Assembly (NCBI GenBank): GCA_025457805.1
Contig: JALOTR010000086.1
Coordinates: forward strand, 1 to 8,312
DNA from: Akkermansiaceae bacterium
GTDB lineage: Bacteria; Verrucomicrobiota; Verrucomicrobiia; Verrucomicrobiales; Akkermansiaceae
Length of the DNA: 8,312 nt
Reading direction: 5' to 3'
Shown here piece by piece: positions 1 through 6,757 of the stretch (positions are counted from its first letter, which is position 1; every line of letters begins with the position of its first letter). Both the position numbers and the translations under genes were made by a program. The notes beneath the pieces were generated by a model. The model saw only the letters and a list, made by a program, of their open reading frames with translations, ran no database searches and was not told where the DNA came from.

Positions 1-1223
1 GCAAGGACCTCAAGATCCTCGATCAGGAATACCGCATTTCCGGCATCGTCGCGAATGCGGACTCCTATCAGGTTCCCGTCCGCGCCACGGTCGTGGAGTG
101 GGACGCGGAATCCAACAAGGTCTTCTCCGGCGACCGCGTGGACCTGACCTCAGGCGGCGCATTCCTGTTTCTCGTCAAAAGCCCGCGCAATCAATACGTC
201 GCGGCCTATGCGGATCAGAACCGCGATGGCAAATACAACCCGGGCGAACCTGCCTGGATGCACGGCGGCCCTGATGGCAAACCGTCACCCGTCGGATTGT
301 CAGGCGACACGCGCGTCGTGAGAGTCACTGGCCAGCTAACCTCCAAAACCCAGATCCCCGCAAGCCTCCTGCAGGCCGTCGCCGCGGCGCTCGGCGACAA
401 AAAGGTGGACGACGTCATCCGCAAGCACGGCATCCGCTTCGCACTTGGCGAAACAGCCCGCCTCGATGATCCACGCTTCGCCGCAACCCGTGGAGAAGAC
501 GGTTTGTGGACACCGGCGACCTTTGCGATCGAGAGCGGCTTCGGCGTTTATTTCCTCGATCGTTTCGATCCTGCCAAGACGCCCGTGTTGTTCGTGCACG
601 GCGCGGCCGGCTCGCCGCAGGATTGGCGGCAGGCGATGGAGAAACTGGATCGTGATATCTATCAGCCATGGTTCTATGTCTATCCTTCCGGCATGCGCCT
701 TGCCCAGGCAGGCAATGCCCTCAACGAGGGAGTGAAAATCCTTCATCAACGTTATGATTTCAAACGCCTGCATGTCGTGGCCCACAGCATGGGTGGTTTG
801 GTGGCGCGCGATTTCATCATCAAGAATCACATCGTCGGGGGTCACCGTTATATCAATACCTTCATCACCTTCTCCAGCCCCTGGGACGGTCACGAAGCCG
901 CCGCCATGGGAGTGAAGTTCGCACCCAAAGTGGTGCCCTCATGGTATGACATGGCCCATGGTTCCGATTTCCTCACCCACCTCTACGACCAGCGGCTCAA
1001 GGGCAAGGTGAACCACCATCTCTTCTACAGCCATAAAGCCAGCAAGTCGCGCATCCTGCCGCCCGAAAACGATGGCACCGTGAGCGTGGCCAGCCAGAAG
1101 CGCAAGGAAGCGGTGAACGACGCGGTGGAAGTCCGGGGCTTCGATGAAGACCACGTTTCCATCCTGTCCTCGCGGGAAGCCCTCAAGGCGGGCAAGGCGA
1201 TCCTCGATCGGGCGGGTCGCTGA
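1..1223 (+). CDS. alpha/beta-hydrolase, lipase/PGAP1-like (5' end outside window)
   Basis: The frame is open from base 3 to the TGA at 1221-1223, giving 406 visible residues with no stop upstream. A GTG at 93 is therefore probably internal and the true start lies off the left edge. The C-terminal half is a serine hydrolase. VLFVHGAAGSP (from about base 585) fits the first strand and oxyanion loop, HSMGG carries the nucleophile Ser (codon 786-788), NDGTVS carries the likely Asp (1071-1073), and DEDHVS carries the likely His (1152-1154). This triad order is that of the lipase/PGAP1-like alpha/beta-hydrolases. The N-terminal part is beta-rich and contains DQNRDGKYNPGEP, a DxNxDG-like possible Ca-binding loop. 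Together they suggest an exported esterase or lipase acting on an unknown ester, but export cannot be shown without the N-terminus. The gene converges on the lipoprotein gene at 1372. The hydrolase fold is confident; the substrate is unknown. Confidence 0.85.
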   Translation, partial: KDLKILDQEYRISGIVANADSYQVPVRATVVEWDAESNKVFSGDRVDLTSGGAFLFLVKSPRNQYVAAYADQNRDGKYNPGEPAWMHGGPDGKPSPVGLSGDTRVVRVTGQLTSKTQIPASLLQAVAAALGDKKVDDVIRKHGIRFALGETARLDDPRFAATRGEDGLWTPATFAIESGFGVYFLDRFDPAKTPVLFVHGAAGSPQDWRQAMEKLDRDIYQPWFYVYPSGMRLAQAGNALNEGVKILHQRYDFKRLHVVAHSMGGLVARDFIIKNHIVGGHRYINTFITFSSPWDGHEAAAMGVKFAPKVVPSWYDMAHGSDFLTHLYDQRLKGKVNHHLFYSHKASKSRILPPENDGTVSVASQKRKEAVNDAVEVRGFDEDHVSILSSREALKAGKAILDRAGR

Positions 1224-1241
1224 GCCACTGAGAAAAAAGGC

Positions 1242-1351
1242 ACCACGAATCTGACGAATCTAACGAATCTGACGAATCCTTAGTTCAACTGGGTAAGTTC
1301 GGAAGTTCCTATCCACATATCTTCATCCGTGTATTCCGTGCGATCCGTGGT
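1242..1351. repeat. Imperfect inverted repeat built of 9-bp units
   Basis: Four near-identical 9-bp units (acgaatctg, acgaatcta, acgaatctg, acgaatcct) run from 1245 to 1280. Starting at 1242 (accacgaatctg), the left arm pairs imperfectly with the segment 1325-1351, which reads atccgtgtattccgtgc and ends in gtggt. By hand, 18 of 27 positions of the left arm match the reverse complement of the right arm, and both keep the ACCAC/GTGGT ends. The element fills the convergent gap between the hydrolase and lipoprotein genes. The shared 13-mer cactgagaaaaaa (1226-1238) recurs at 6702-6714 beside another inverted repeat. Confidence 0.7.
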
Positions 1352-1371
1352 TCTCCATCTCCGAATTCAGA

Positions 1372-2034
1372 TCAATCCACAATGTTCCGATACCGCCACG
1401 GTGCATAACCTTCGCGCTCCAATTTTCTAACAGGAATTCCCGAGGCATTCACCCGCCACATCGGAATGGGGCCCGCCTCATACGCAGCCACGGATTTCCC
1501 GCCATCCAACCAACCGGCAAAAAGCAGGACATGCTGGTGATTGAGCAGGATGTCGCCAGGCTTGAGATGGGACCATGATTTCAAGGGATCACAGATCGAA
1601 GGCAGCTCGCGTGTGGAGTAGGGCCGAGGCAGGAACCAGCAACGGGAAACAAAGCCCGAGCAATCGATACCACAGGATTCCATGCTCGTACCGGCATCGC
1701 CGAGTTTGCGTTTGGAGGCATCACCGATGTCACCCGCCTTTTTGCCTTCGGCGAGTTTTGTGAGAAACGAATCCGGAGTATCAAATCCACCCCATTGATA
1801 GGGCATCCCTTTGGCGGGCACGCCGGGTTTCCACCATCCACGGGGAATGGATGCATCGGGCGTTTTCACTTCGATCCCCTGCCCATCCTTGCCATGCCGG
1901 ACATGACGTTCCTCCGGCATCCATTCGATCTGGGTATAACGATAGGCCGTTGCAATGGCATACTCACGGGTCGCCTTGGGAGCACACGATGGCAGCAGGG
2001 CAAGCAGCAGAAGAAGGAGTAAATGATGTCTCAC
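1372..2034 (-). CDS. Lipoprotein with NlpC/P60-like (papain-fold) domain
   Basis: The protein has 220 residues. It starts at GTG (2032-2034), chosen because it gives a good lipoprotein signal: basic MRHH, a leucine-rich core, and lipobox LPSC with the lipidated Cys17. This places it at the envelope facing the periplasm. The likely catalytic core is GIDCSGFVSRCW (Cys125), then NHQHVLLFAG (His168), with Glu186 in AYEAG as a possible third residue. This Cys-His-polar order and the DCSGFV motif are those of NlpC/P60 cysteine peptidases, which usually cut cell-wall peptides. The preceding KGMPYQWGGFDTPDSF matches the 'PY.WGG.....' lead-in of that family. A stretch of about 35 Lys/Asp-rich residues separates this lead-in from the catalytic Cys, longer than in typical NlpC/P60 domains. 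No strong Shine-Dalgarno is visible before the GTG. The fold is fairly sure; a peptidoglycan substrate is inferred. Confidence 0.8.
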   Translation of the reverse strand: MRHHLLLLLLLALLPSCAPKATREYAIATAYRYTQIEWMPEERHVRHGKDGQGIEVKTPDASIPRGWWKPGVPAKGMPYQWGGFDTPDSFLTKLAEGKKAGDIGDASKRKLGDAGTSMESCGIDCSGFVSRCWFLPRPYSTRELPSICDPLKSWSHLKPGDILLNHQHVLLFAGWLDGGKSVAAYEAGPIPMWRVNASGIPVRKLEREGYAPWRYRNIVD

Positions 2035-2470
2035 CCCGGAAATCTATTGGCAAAGTATCCGCCCGGTCACTCGAAAAACACATCTTCATCCGCCCCAAGT
2101 GCCCCGCGCCCTCTTCGAAGCCTTCGTCCTCTACCTAAGCCATGCCGACATTGACAACGACGATCTGGCGCGTAATCTGCAGTCAATACAAGCACCTGAA
2201 CTCAAGAACACAGCCATGACACTTGCCCAGAAATTGCACCAAGAGGGTCGTCAAGAAGGTCGTCAAGAAGGTCGTCAGGAGGGGCTCAAGGAAGGTCGTG
2301 TTTCGGCACTCCGGGAAAATCTGTTGGATACATTGAAACTGCGCTTCGGCAACATTCCTGTGGGGCTTGCCGAACTCGTGGGTGACCTCTCCGACGAGGA
2401 CAAACTCCGCTCCCTGTTGCATTCTGCCATCCGTTGTTCCTCGCTCGAAGAGTTTTCGGAAGGTTTGTGA
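2027..2470 (+). pseudogene. Rpn-family nuclease/transposase remnant, C-terminal part only
   Basis: The frame is open from just after a TGA (2024-2026) to the TGA at 2468-2470. The only candidate start is a GTG at 2099, giving 123 residues. The recognisable part runs ALFEAFVLYLSHADIDNDD, then a helical MTLAQKLHQEG, tandem QEGR repeats, and LRENLLDTLKLRFGNIP with an acidic tail. This order (helical linker, repeated (Q/K)EGR motif, then LL..RFG.IP) is typical of the C-terminus of Rpn-family recombination-promoting nucleases/putative transposases, normally about 300 residues. The N-terminal PD-(D/E)XK catalytic domain is absent in all frames upstream, where the antisense lipoprotein gene begins at once. 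The remnant is therefore probably non-functional, left by deletion or rearrangement near 2035-2098. It could still be expressed as a small coiled-coil protein. Confidence 0.7.
2240..2299 (+). repeat. In-frame 12-bp tandem repeat (QEGR units)
   Basis: Five consecutive 12-bp units of the form caagaaggtcgt encode QEGR, QEGR, QEGR, QEGL and KEGR. Units 2 and 3 are identical; the others differ at a few bases. Since 12 is divisible by 3, gain or loss of units keeps the frame. Repeats of this kind are common in the linker helix of Rpn-family proteins. Confidence 0.9.
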
Positions 2471-2613
2471 CGCAGTTTGTTAGGTTCTGGCTGGAATCAT
2501 TTCTCCAAAACCGGGCATTTGCCAAACATCACGCCAAACCACCGCCCGGCGTTCCCGGGGGCAAGAGGGCTTGATTTTCCGCGCAGAAGCCCGACCCTGC
2601 GGGGAATCTTCCG

Positions 2614-3750
2614 ATGCAAGGCACTCTCCGATTCGAAAATGTCACCAAGCGCTTTGGCAGCTTTACAGCGGTCGATGGCGTGACGCTGGAGATCGAGCAT
2701 GGAATGACGTTCTCCTTGTTAGGTCCCTCCGGTTGCGGAAAAACCACCTTGTTGCGGATGGCGGCGGGTTTTGAGAAACCGGATTCGGGAAGGGTTCTCC
2801 TGGATGGCAAGGACATCACGCATCTGCCGCCCGAGCAGCGTCCGGTGAATACGGTGTTTCAAAACTATGCCTTGTTTCCCCATCTGACGATCCGCGAGAA
2901 CATCGCCTTCGGATTGAAGATTTCCAAGCTACCCAAGCCGCAGATCCAGGCGGAGGTGGATCGCATGCTGGATCTGGTGGACCTCACGGATCACGCGGAC
3001 AAGATGCCATCCAAGCTTTCCGGCGGTCAAAAACAACGCGTCGGCATTGCCCGCGCGCTTGCCAACAAGCCAAGGGTTCTTCTGTTAGATGAGCCGCTGG
3101 CCGCGCTGGATCTGAAGCTGAGGCAACGCCTCTTGGTGGAGTTGGATGCCATTCACGACGAAGTCGGGATCACCTTCCTGTATGTAACCCATGATCAGGG
3201 CGAGGCGATGTCGATATCCGACAGCATTGCCGTGATGAACAAGGGCCACATCGAGCAGATCGGAAAACCTGCGGAGATCTACGAAACCCCGCGCACGTCC
3301 TTCGTGGCGGCGTTCATCGGCGATACGAATTTCCTCGAAGGCCGGGTGACCGAGCCGGTGAGTGAGCGGTTCTCCCGGGCGGAAATCCCGGGGCTGGGGC
3401 CGGTGTTGATCGATAATGACAAACCGGTGCGCCCGAATGATCGCATCCACCTTTCCTTGCGGCCGGAGAAATTGATGGTTTCGCGCGAAAAACCCATATC
3501 CGGCGAGTGGGACAATGCGGTGCCCGGCACGGTGGAGGATGTGATTTATTTCGGGTCCCATACCCGCTTCTGGGTGCGCTGCGGGGAATATCGCATCTGC
3601 GCCGAGCAGCAGCACCGCACCTTTCAACTCGATGAAAAAGCCCCAAGCTGGGGCGATGCCGTCTGGCTGCGCTGGCATGCCAACGACGGATTTTTGTTAG
3701 AGCAATATCGGGAAGAAGACGAGGAGTTGCTGACCCTGCCGGAGGAGTGA
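2614..3750 (+). CDS. potA: ABC transporter ATPase, PotA-like (spermidine/putrescine type)
   Basis: The protein has 378 residues and starts at ATG 2614, about 7 nt after a GGGGAA that can serve as ribosome binding site. All ABC ATPase motifs are present: Walker A GPSGCGKT (37-44), Q-loop VFQNYALFPH (Gln83), signature LSGGQ (135-139), Walker B RVLLLDEP with Glu160, D-loop ALD (164-166) and switch His193 in YVTHDQ. The C-terminal third (about 235-378) is a TOBE-type regulatory domain, including HLSLRPEKLMVS. Length and domain order fit the PotA/MalK/CysA importer group, and VFQNYALFPHLT followed by the TOBE_2 pattern favours PotA. It would hydrolyse ATP on the cytoplasmic face of an importer for polyamines or a similar solute. 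No permease or binding-protein gene adjoins it: the upstream neighbour is an Rpn remnant and downstream are repeats and convergent sucD. Fold and motifs are certain; the substrate is inferred. Confidence 0.88.
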   Translation: MQGTLRFENVTKRFGSFTAVDGVTLEIEHGMTFSLLGPSGCGKTTLLRMAAGFEKPDSGRVLLDGKDITHLPPEQRPVNTVFQNYALFPHLTIRENIAFGLKISKLPKPQIQAEVDRMLDLVDLTDHADKMPSKLSGGQKQRVGIARALANKPRVLLLDEPLAALDLKLRQRLLVELDAIHDEVGITFLYVTHDQGEAMSISDSIAVMNKGHIEQIGKPAEIYETPRTSFVAAFIGDTNFLEGRVTEPVSERFSRAEIPGLGPVLIDNDKPVRPNDRIHLSLRPEKLMVSREKPISGEWDNAVPGTVEDVIYFGSHTRFWVRCGEYRICAEQQHRTFQLDEKAPSWGDAVWLRWHANDGFLLEQYREEDEELLTLPEE

Positions 3751-3752
3751 GA

Positions 3753-4219
3753 GGCAGGGATGGACCTCCGGGCCGTCCGGCGAATGGAAAGCGAAAGAGG
3801 AGCCCAAGTGCGGTCGTTCCGGCTCTCCTTGGGCGTTCCTTTCGCACCCCATTCTCAGGACCGCCCGGAGGATCGGTCCCTACCTGAAGAGATGCGCCTG
3901 CTCCAAATTGGCAGGGATGGACCTCCGGGCCGTCCGGCGAATGAGAAGCGAAAGAGGGGCCCAAGTGGGGTCGTTCCGGCTCTCCTTGGGCGTTCCTTTC
4001 GCACCTCATTCTCAGGACAGCCCGGAGGATCGGTCCCTACCTGAAGAGATGCGCCTGCTCCAAATTGGCAGGGATGGACCTCCGGGCCGTCCGGCGAATG
4101 GAAAGCGAAAGAGGGGCCCAAGTGGTGTCGTTCCGGCTCTCCTTGGGCGTTCCTTTCGCACCTCATTCTCAGGACCGCCCGGAGGATCGGTCCCTACCTT
4201 CTCTGGGATCGGCCCCTAC
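3753..4219. repeat. 157-bp tandem array of large palindromic units
   Basis: The unit beginning ggcagggatggacctccggg starts at 3753, 3910 and 4067, an exact 157-bp period. Copies 1 and 2 are complete. Copy 3 stops at about 4199 and is followed by a short extra copy of the unit end (ggatcggcccctac, 4206-4219, one mismatch to 4184-4197) and five Ts. Within copy 1, 3754-3808 is an imperfect inverted repeat of 3828-3883 around a loop of about 19 nt. Its best-paired parts are cctccgggccgtcc with ggaccgcccggagg, and cccaag with cttggg. A linker of about 26 bp (3884-3909) joins units. The copies differ at only a few bases. The array lies between convergent potA and sucD and starts 3 bp after the potA stop. 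Because 157 is not a multiple of 3, open frames across it change register in each copy, which argues against coding. Confidence 0.93.
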
Positions 4220-4227
4220 TTTTTCCC

Positions 4228-5124
4228 TCACTTGCCCCAGCGCTCGAGCAGGGTCTTGGCCATGACCGAGGGCGTCTCGGCGACGGCGATGCCGCATTCG
4301 GCGAGGATTTTCTTCTTCGCCTGAGCCGTGTCTTCGTCGCCACCGACGATGGCACCCGCATGGCCCATGCGGCGGCCTGGAGGTGCGGTGGCTCCGGCGA
4401 TGAATCCGGCGATAGGCTTTTTGCAGTGGTCCTTGGCCCAGCGGGCGGCCTCGACCTCGGCGTTGCCGCCGATTTCACCGATGAGAATGATGGCCTCGGT
4501 TTCCGGATCGTTGTTGAACATTTCCAGCACTTCCTGGTGGTTGGTGCCATTGATGGGATCGCCACCGATGCCGACGCAGGTGCTCTGGCCGTAGCCGAGC
4601 TGGGTGAGCTGCCAAACGGCCTCATAGGTGAGAGTCCCGGAACGGGAAACCACACCCACGTTGCCACGCTTGTGGATGTATCCGGGAGCGATGCCGATGC
4701 GGCAGCCGCCGTGGCTTTTCTCACCAAGTCCGGGAGTCACCAAGCCGGGGCAGTTCGGTCCGACGAGGCGGGACTTGGAACCCTTGAGCATGGCCTTGAC
4801 GCGCATCATGTCCATGACGGGAATGCCTTCGGTAATGCAAACAATCAGTTCCACGCCGGCATCCGCTGCTTCAAGGATGGCATCCGCCGCGAAGGCAGGT
4901 GGCACGAAAATGGCGGATGCAGTGGCACCGGTTTCCTTCACCGCTTCACCCACGGTATCGAAAATCGGAACCACGTTTTCGAAAAACTGGCCGCCCTTGG
5001 CAGGCGTGACGCCTCCCACGATCTTGGTGCCGTATTCCAGCGAGAGCTTGGCGTGACGCGCTCCGAAGCTGCCGGTGATGCCCTGAACCAGGACCTTGGT
5101 GTTTTCGTCGATGAGAATGGACAT
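4228..5124 (-). CDS. sucD: Succinyl-CoA synthetase, alpha subunit
   Basis: The protein has 298 residues and starts at ATG (5122-5124). It is the alpha subunit of succinate-CoA ligase, which interconverts succinyl-CoA and succinate while making ATP or GTP in the TCA cycle, in the cytoplasm. The N-terminal CoA-binding Rossmann domain shows [14 protein letters not shown] and GGVTPAKGG. The ligase domain has [27 protein letters not shown] and [22 protein letters not shown] holds the phospho-accepting His255, and Glu217 lies in IGEIGGNAE. The E. coli enzyme is about 289 residues. The extra length is partly an insertion of about 7 residues (LGEKSHGG in place of one residue) after VTPG near 131-140. 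The gene follows sucC by 35 bp in the same direction, so co-transcription is expected. No Shine-Dalgarno is evident in that 35-bp gap. Identification is essentially certain. Confidence 0.98.
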   Translation of the reverse strand: MSILIDENTKVLVQGITGSFGARHAKLSLEYGTKIVGGVTPAKGGQFFENVVPIFDTVGEAVKETGATASAIFVPPAFAADAILEAADAGVELIVCITEGIPVMDMMRVKAMLKGSKSRLVGPNCPGLVTPGLGEKSHGGCRIGIAPGYIHKRGNVGVVSRSGTLTYEAVWQLTQLGYGQSTCVGIGGDPINGTNHQEVLEMFNNDPETEAIILIGEIGGNAEVEAARWAKDHCKKPIAGFIAGATAPPGRRMGHAGAIVGGDEDTAQAKKKILAECGIAVAETPSVMAKTLLERWGK

Positions 5125-5159
5125 GGGAAAATAAGTGGGAAGTTATCAGTGATCGGTTA

Positions 5160-6338
5160 TCAGGCGACAGCGGCGACGATTTTCTTCGCGCCATCGTCCA
5201 TGCCATCGGCAGCGACGATGTTGAGGCCGGAGGCGGCGAGGGTGGCTTTACCGGCTTCCACGTTGTTGCCTTCCAGGCGGACGACAAGTGGCAGGGAAAG
5301 GCCGGTTTCCTTGGCAGCGGCGACGACGCCTTCTGCGACGATGTTGCAATCCATGATGCCACCGAAGATGTTGATGAAAATGCCCTGCACTGCCTTGTCA
5401 CCGAGGATGATCTTGAAGGCAGCCGCAACTTGTTCCTTGGAGGCGCCGCCGCCCACGTCGAGGAAGTTTGCAGGATCGCCGCCGTGGTGTTTGATGATGT
5501 CCATGGTGGCCATGGCAAGGCCGGCGCCGTTGACGAGGCAGGCGATGTTGCCATCGAGGCCGATGTAGTTGAGATCGTATTCCGCCGCCGCCACTTCGCG
5601 GGGGTCTTCCTCTTCCTTGTCGCGCATGGCTTGGATTTCCGGATGGCGGTAGAGCGCGTTGTCATCGAAGTTGAACTTCGCATCCAGCGCGTAAACGTGG
5701 TCGTCGGTGGTGACGACGACCGGATTGATTTCCACCATCGAGCAATCGCAATCGATGAACAGCTTGTAAAGCGAGTGGAGCAGGCGGCCGAATTGGCGCG
5801 CGGTGGTTTGCAGGCCGAGCGCCTGGCAAATCTTGCGGACCTGATAGGCTTGGAGGCCGGCGAGGGGATTGACGAACTCGCGGAGGATCTTCTCCGGGGT
5901 CTTTTCCGCCACTTCCTCGATGTCCATGCCGCCTTCGGTGGAAACAATGATGACCGGCATGCAGGATTGGCGATCCATCAGGATAGCCAGATAGAGTTCG
6001 CGCTGGATGGTCACGGATTCCGCGATCATCACCTTGCGGACGAGACGACCGGCCTCACCGGTTTGTTTGGTGACGAGCGTTTCACCGAGCATGCTGGCGG
6101 CGATTTCGCGGGCGGCTTCCGGCGACTCGACGAGGTGAACCCCGCCTTTGAAGCCGTTTTTGAAAACTCCCTTGCCGCGACCACCGGCGTGGACCTGGGC
6201 CTTGACGACCAGATGGTTGACCGCGAGCCACTTGGCGGCGTCGTAAGCTTCCTTGGGGGTGGAGGCGGCCTTGCCCTTGGGGCTTGGCACGCTGAAGCGG
6301 TCGAAAAGTTCCTTGGCCTGGTATTCGTGGATGTTCAT
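5160..6338 (-). CDS. sucC: ADP/GDP-forming succinyl-CoA synthetase, beta subunit
   Basis: The protein has 392 residues, close to the 388 of E. coli SucC, and starts at ATG (6336-6338) with the family's invariant [12 protein letters not shown]. The N-terminal ATP-grasp domain shows Lys46 in [14 protein letters not shown] (glycine-rich loop 51-57). VEINPVVV holds Asn205 and [13 protein letters not shown] holds Asp219, both aligned with the Mg-nucleotide ligands of the family (E. coli Asn199 and Asp213). The C-terminal ligase domain includes [29 protein letters not shown] and [12 protein letters not shown]. It pairs with SucD to form the heteromeric TCA-cycle enzyme. Nucleotide preference (ATP or GTP) cannot be decided by eye. 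It is the first gene of a two-gene operon read leftward. A possible promoter lies at 6379-6408. No clear Shine-Dalgarno precedes the ATG. Confidence 0.98.
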   Translation of the reverse strand: MNIHEYQAKELFDRFSVPSPKGKAASTPKEAYDAAKWLAVNHLVVKAQVHAGGRGKGVFKNGFKGGVHLVESPEAAREIAASMLGETLVTKQTGEAGRLVRKVMIAESVTIQRELYLAILMDRQSCMPVIIVSTEGGMDIEEVAEKTPEKILREFVNPLAGLQAYQVRKICQALGLQTTARQFGRLLHSLYKLFIDCDCSMVEINPVVVTTDDHVYALDAKFNFDDNALYRHPEIQAMRDKEEEDPREVAAAEYDLNYIGLDGNIACLVNGAGLAMATMDIIKHHGGDPANFLDVGGGASKEQVAAAFKIILGDKAVQGIFINIFGGIMDCNIVAEGVVAAAKETGLSLPLVVRLEGNNVEAGKATLAASGLNIVAADGMDDGAKKIVAAVA

Positions 6339-6378
6339 AGTGCGCGGAATCGGGATGGGTCTTCGGAAAACCGCCGGG

Positions 6379-6408
6379 ACCCTATTTCCCCGCCCCTCCC
6401 CCGGTCAA
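6379..6408 (-). promoter_or_regulatory. Possible sigma-70-type promoter for sucCD
   Basis: On the minus strand, TTGACC (complement of 6403-6408) matches the -35 consensus at five of six bases. It is followed 18 nt later by TAGGGT (complement of 6379-6384), a weak -10 match preceded by an A-rich AAA. Transcription would start about 30-35 nt before the sucC ATG. The spacer is very G-rich. This is motif inference only. Confidence 0.35.
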
Positions 6409-6502
6409 GGGTTCCTCTTGGAAAAATCAGCCCCCTGCCGGGAGGCCGTTTCCGCACTCCCCCCACTGCGGCCCGCTAACTGATCTGAAACGGAGAGGGG
6501 GA

Positions 6503-6530
6503 ACCACGGAAGTCTCGGAATACACGGAAA
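6503..6530. repeat. Half-copy of ACCAC-word dispersed repeat
   Basis: The segment reads accacggaagtctcggaata followed by cacgga. It closely matches, in inverted orientation, the right arm of the element at 1325-1351 (reverse complement accacggatcgcacggaata then cacggat). No matching opposite arm was found nearby, so it appears to be a half element or a decayed copy. Confidence 0.65.
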
Positions 6531-6672
6531 ATGTGGGAGTTGGGGATGCGATTGAAACCGATGACGGGAATGAGCAGGAGCGGAGGCGTTAGAGATTGCG
6601 GGGCCTGGCGTGCAAGGGGGAGTGGGTTTGGAACGCTTGGGTCAGTCGTGGACTCGAATGGAGGTTCTTTTC

Positions 6673-6757
6673 ACCACTGAAACACTGAGAACCACTGGAG
6701 ACACTGAGAAAAAATCAAAAACCCAGTTCACTCAGTGGTTCTCAGTGTTTCAGTGGT
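6673..6757. repeat. Perfect 25-bp inverted repeat with 35-nt spacer
   Basis: The left arm 6673-6697 (accactgaaacactgagaac then cactg) is the exact reverse complement of 6733-6757. The spacer 6698-6732 contains a further cactgag/ctcagtg pair (6702-6708 with 6731-6737), so an alternative shorter stem is possible. Each arm is itself made of a repeated word (accactga, acactgag, accactg). As RNA or cruciform DNA it would form a strong stem. There is no T-tract directly after either arm, so a rho-independent terminator is not supported. Confidence 0.92.

Noticed and set aside
336..893. A 185-residue open frame on - opposite the hydrolase
   Set aside because: It is a shadow of the hydrolase gene, whose catalytic motifs are clear in the + frame.
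2545..2592. Small hairpins (cccgg/ccggg with a 5-nt loop; gggctt/aagccc with a 14-nt loop) between the Rpn remnant and potA
   Set aside because: The stems are only 5-6 bp, with no T-tract and no recognised riboswitch or operator pattern. They are expected by chance in GC-rich DNA.
3753..4199. CRISPR array
   Set aside because: The repeats are 157 bp and directly joined, with no unique spacers and no cas genes.
3314..4324. Open frames of about 94-231 residues over the 157-bp array on both strands
   Set aside because: The repeat period is not a multiple of 3, so the same DNA is read in different registers in each copy. Both strands are equally open because the unit is palindromic, and the peptides are Arg/Pro/Gly/Ser-rich without a fold.
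4360..5568. A 402-residue open frame on + opposite sucD and sucC
   Set aside because: It is antisense to two unambiguous genes. Its translation is a His/Gly/Asp-rich shadow with no motifs, as expected opposite GC-rich coding DNA.
5430..6479. A 349-residue open frame on + opposite sucC
   Set aside because: It is antisense to sucC, has a composition typical of a shadow frame, runs past the sucC start into non-coding DNA, and has no recognisable domain.
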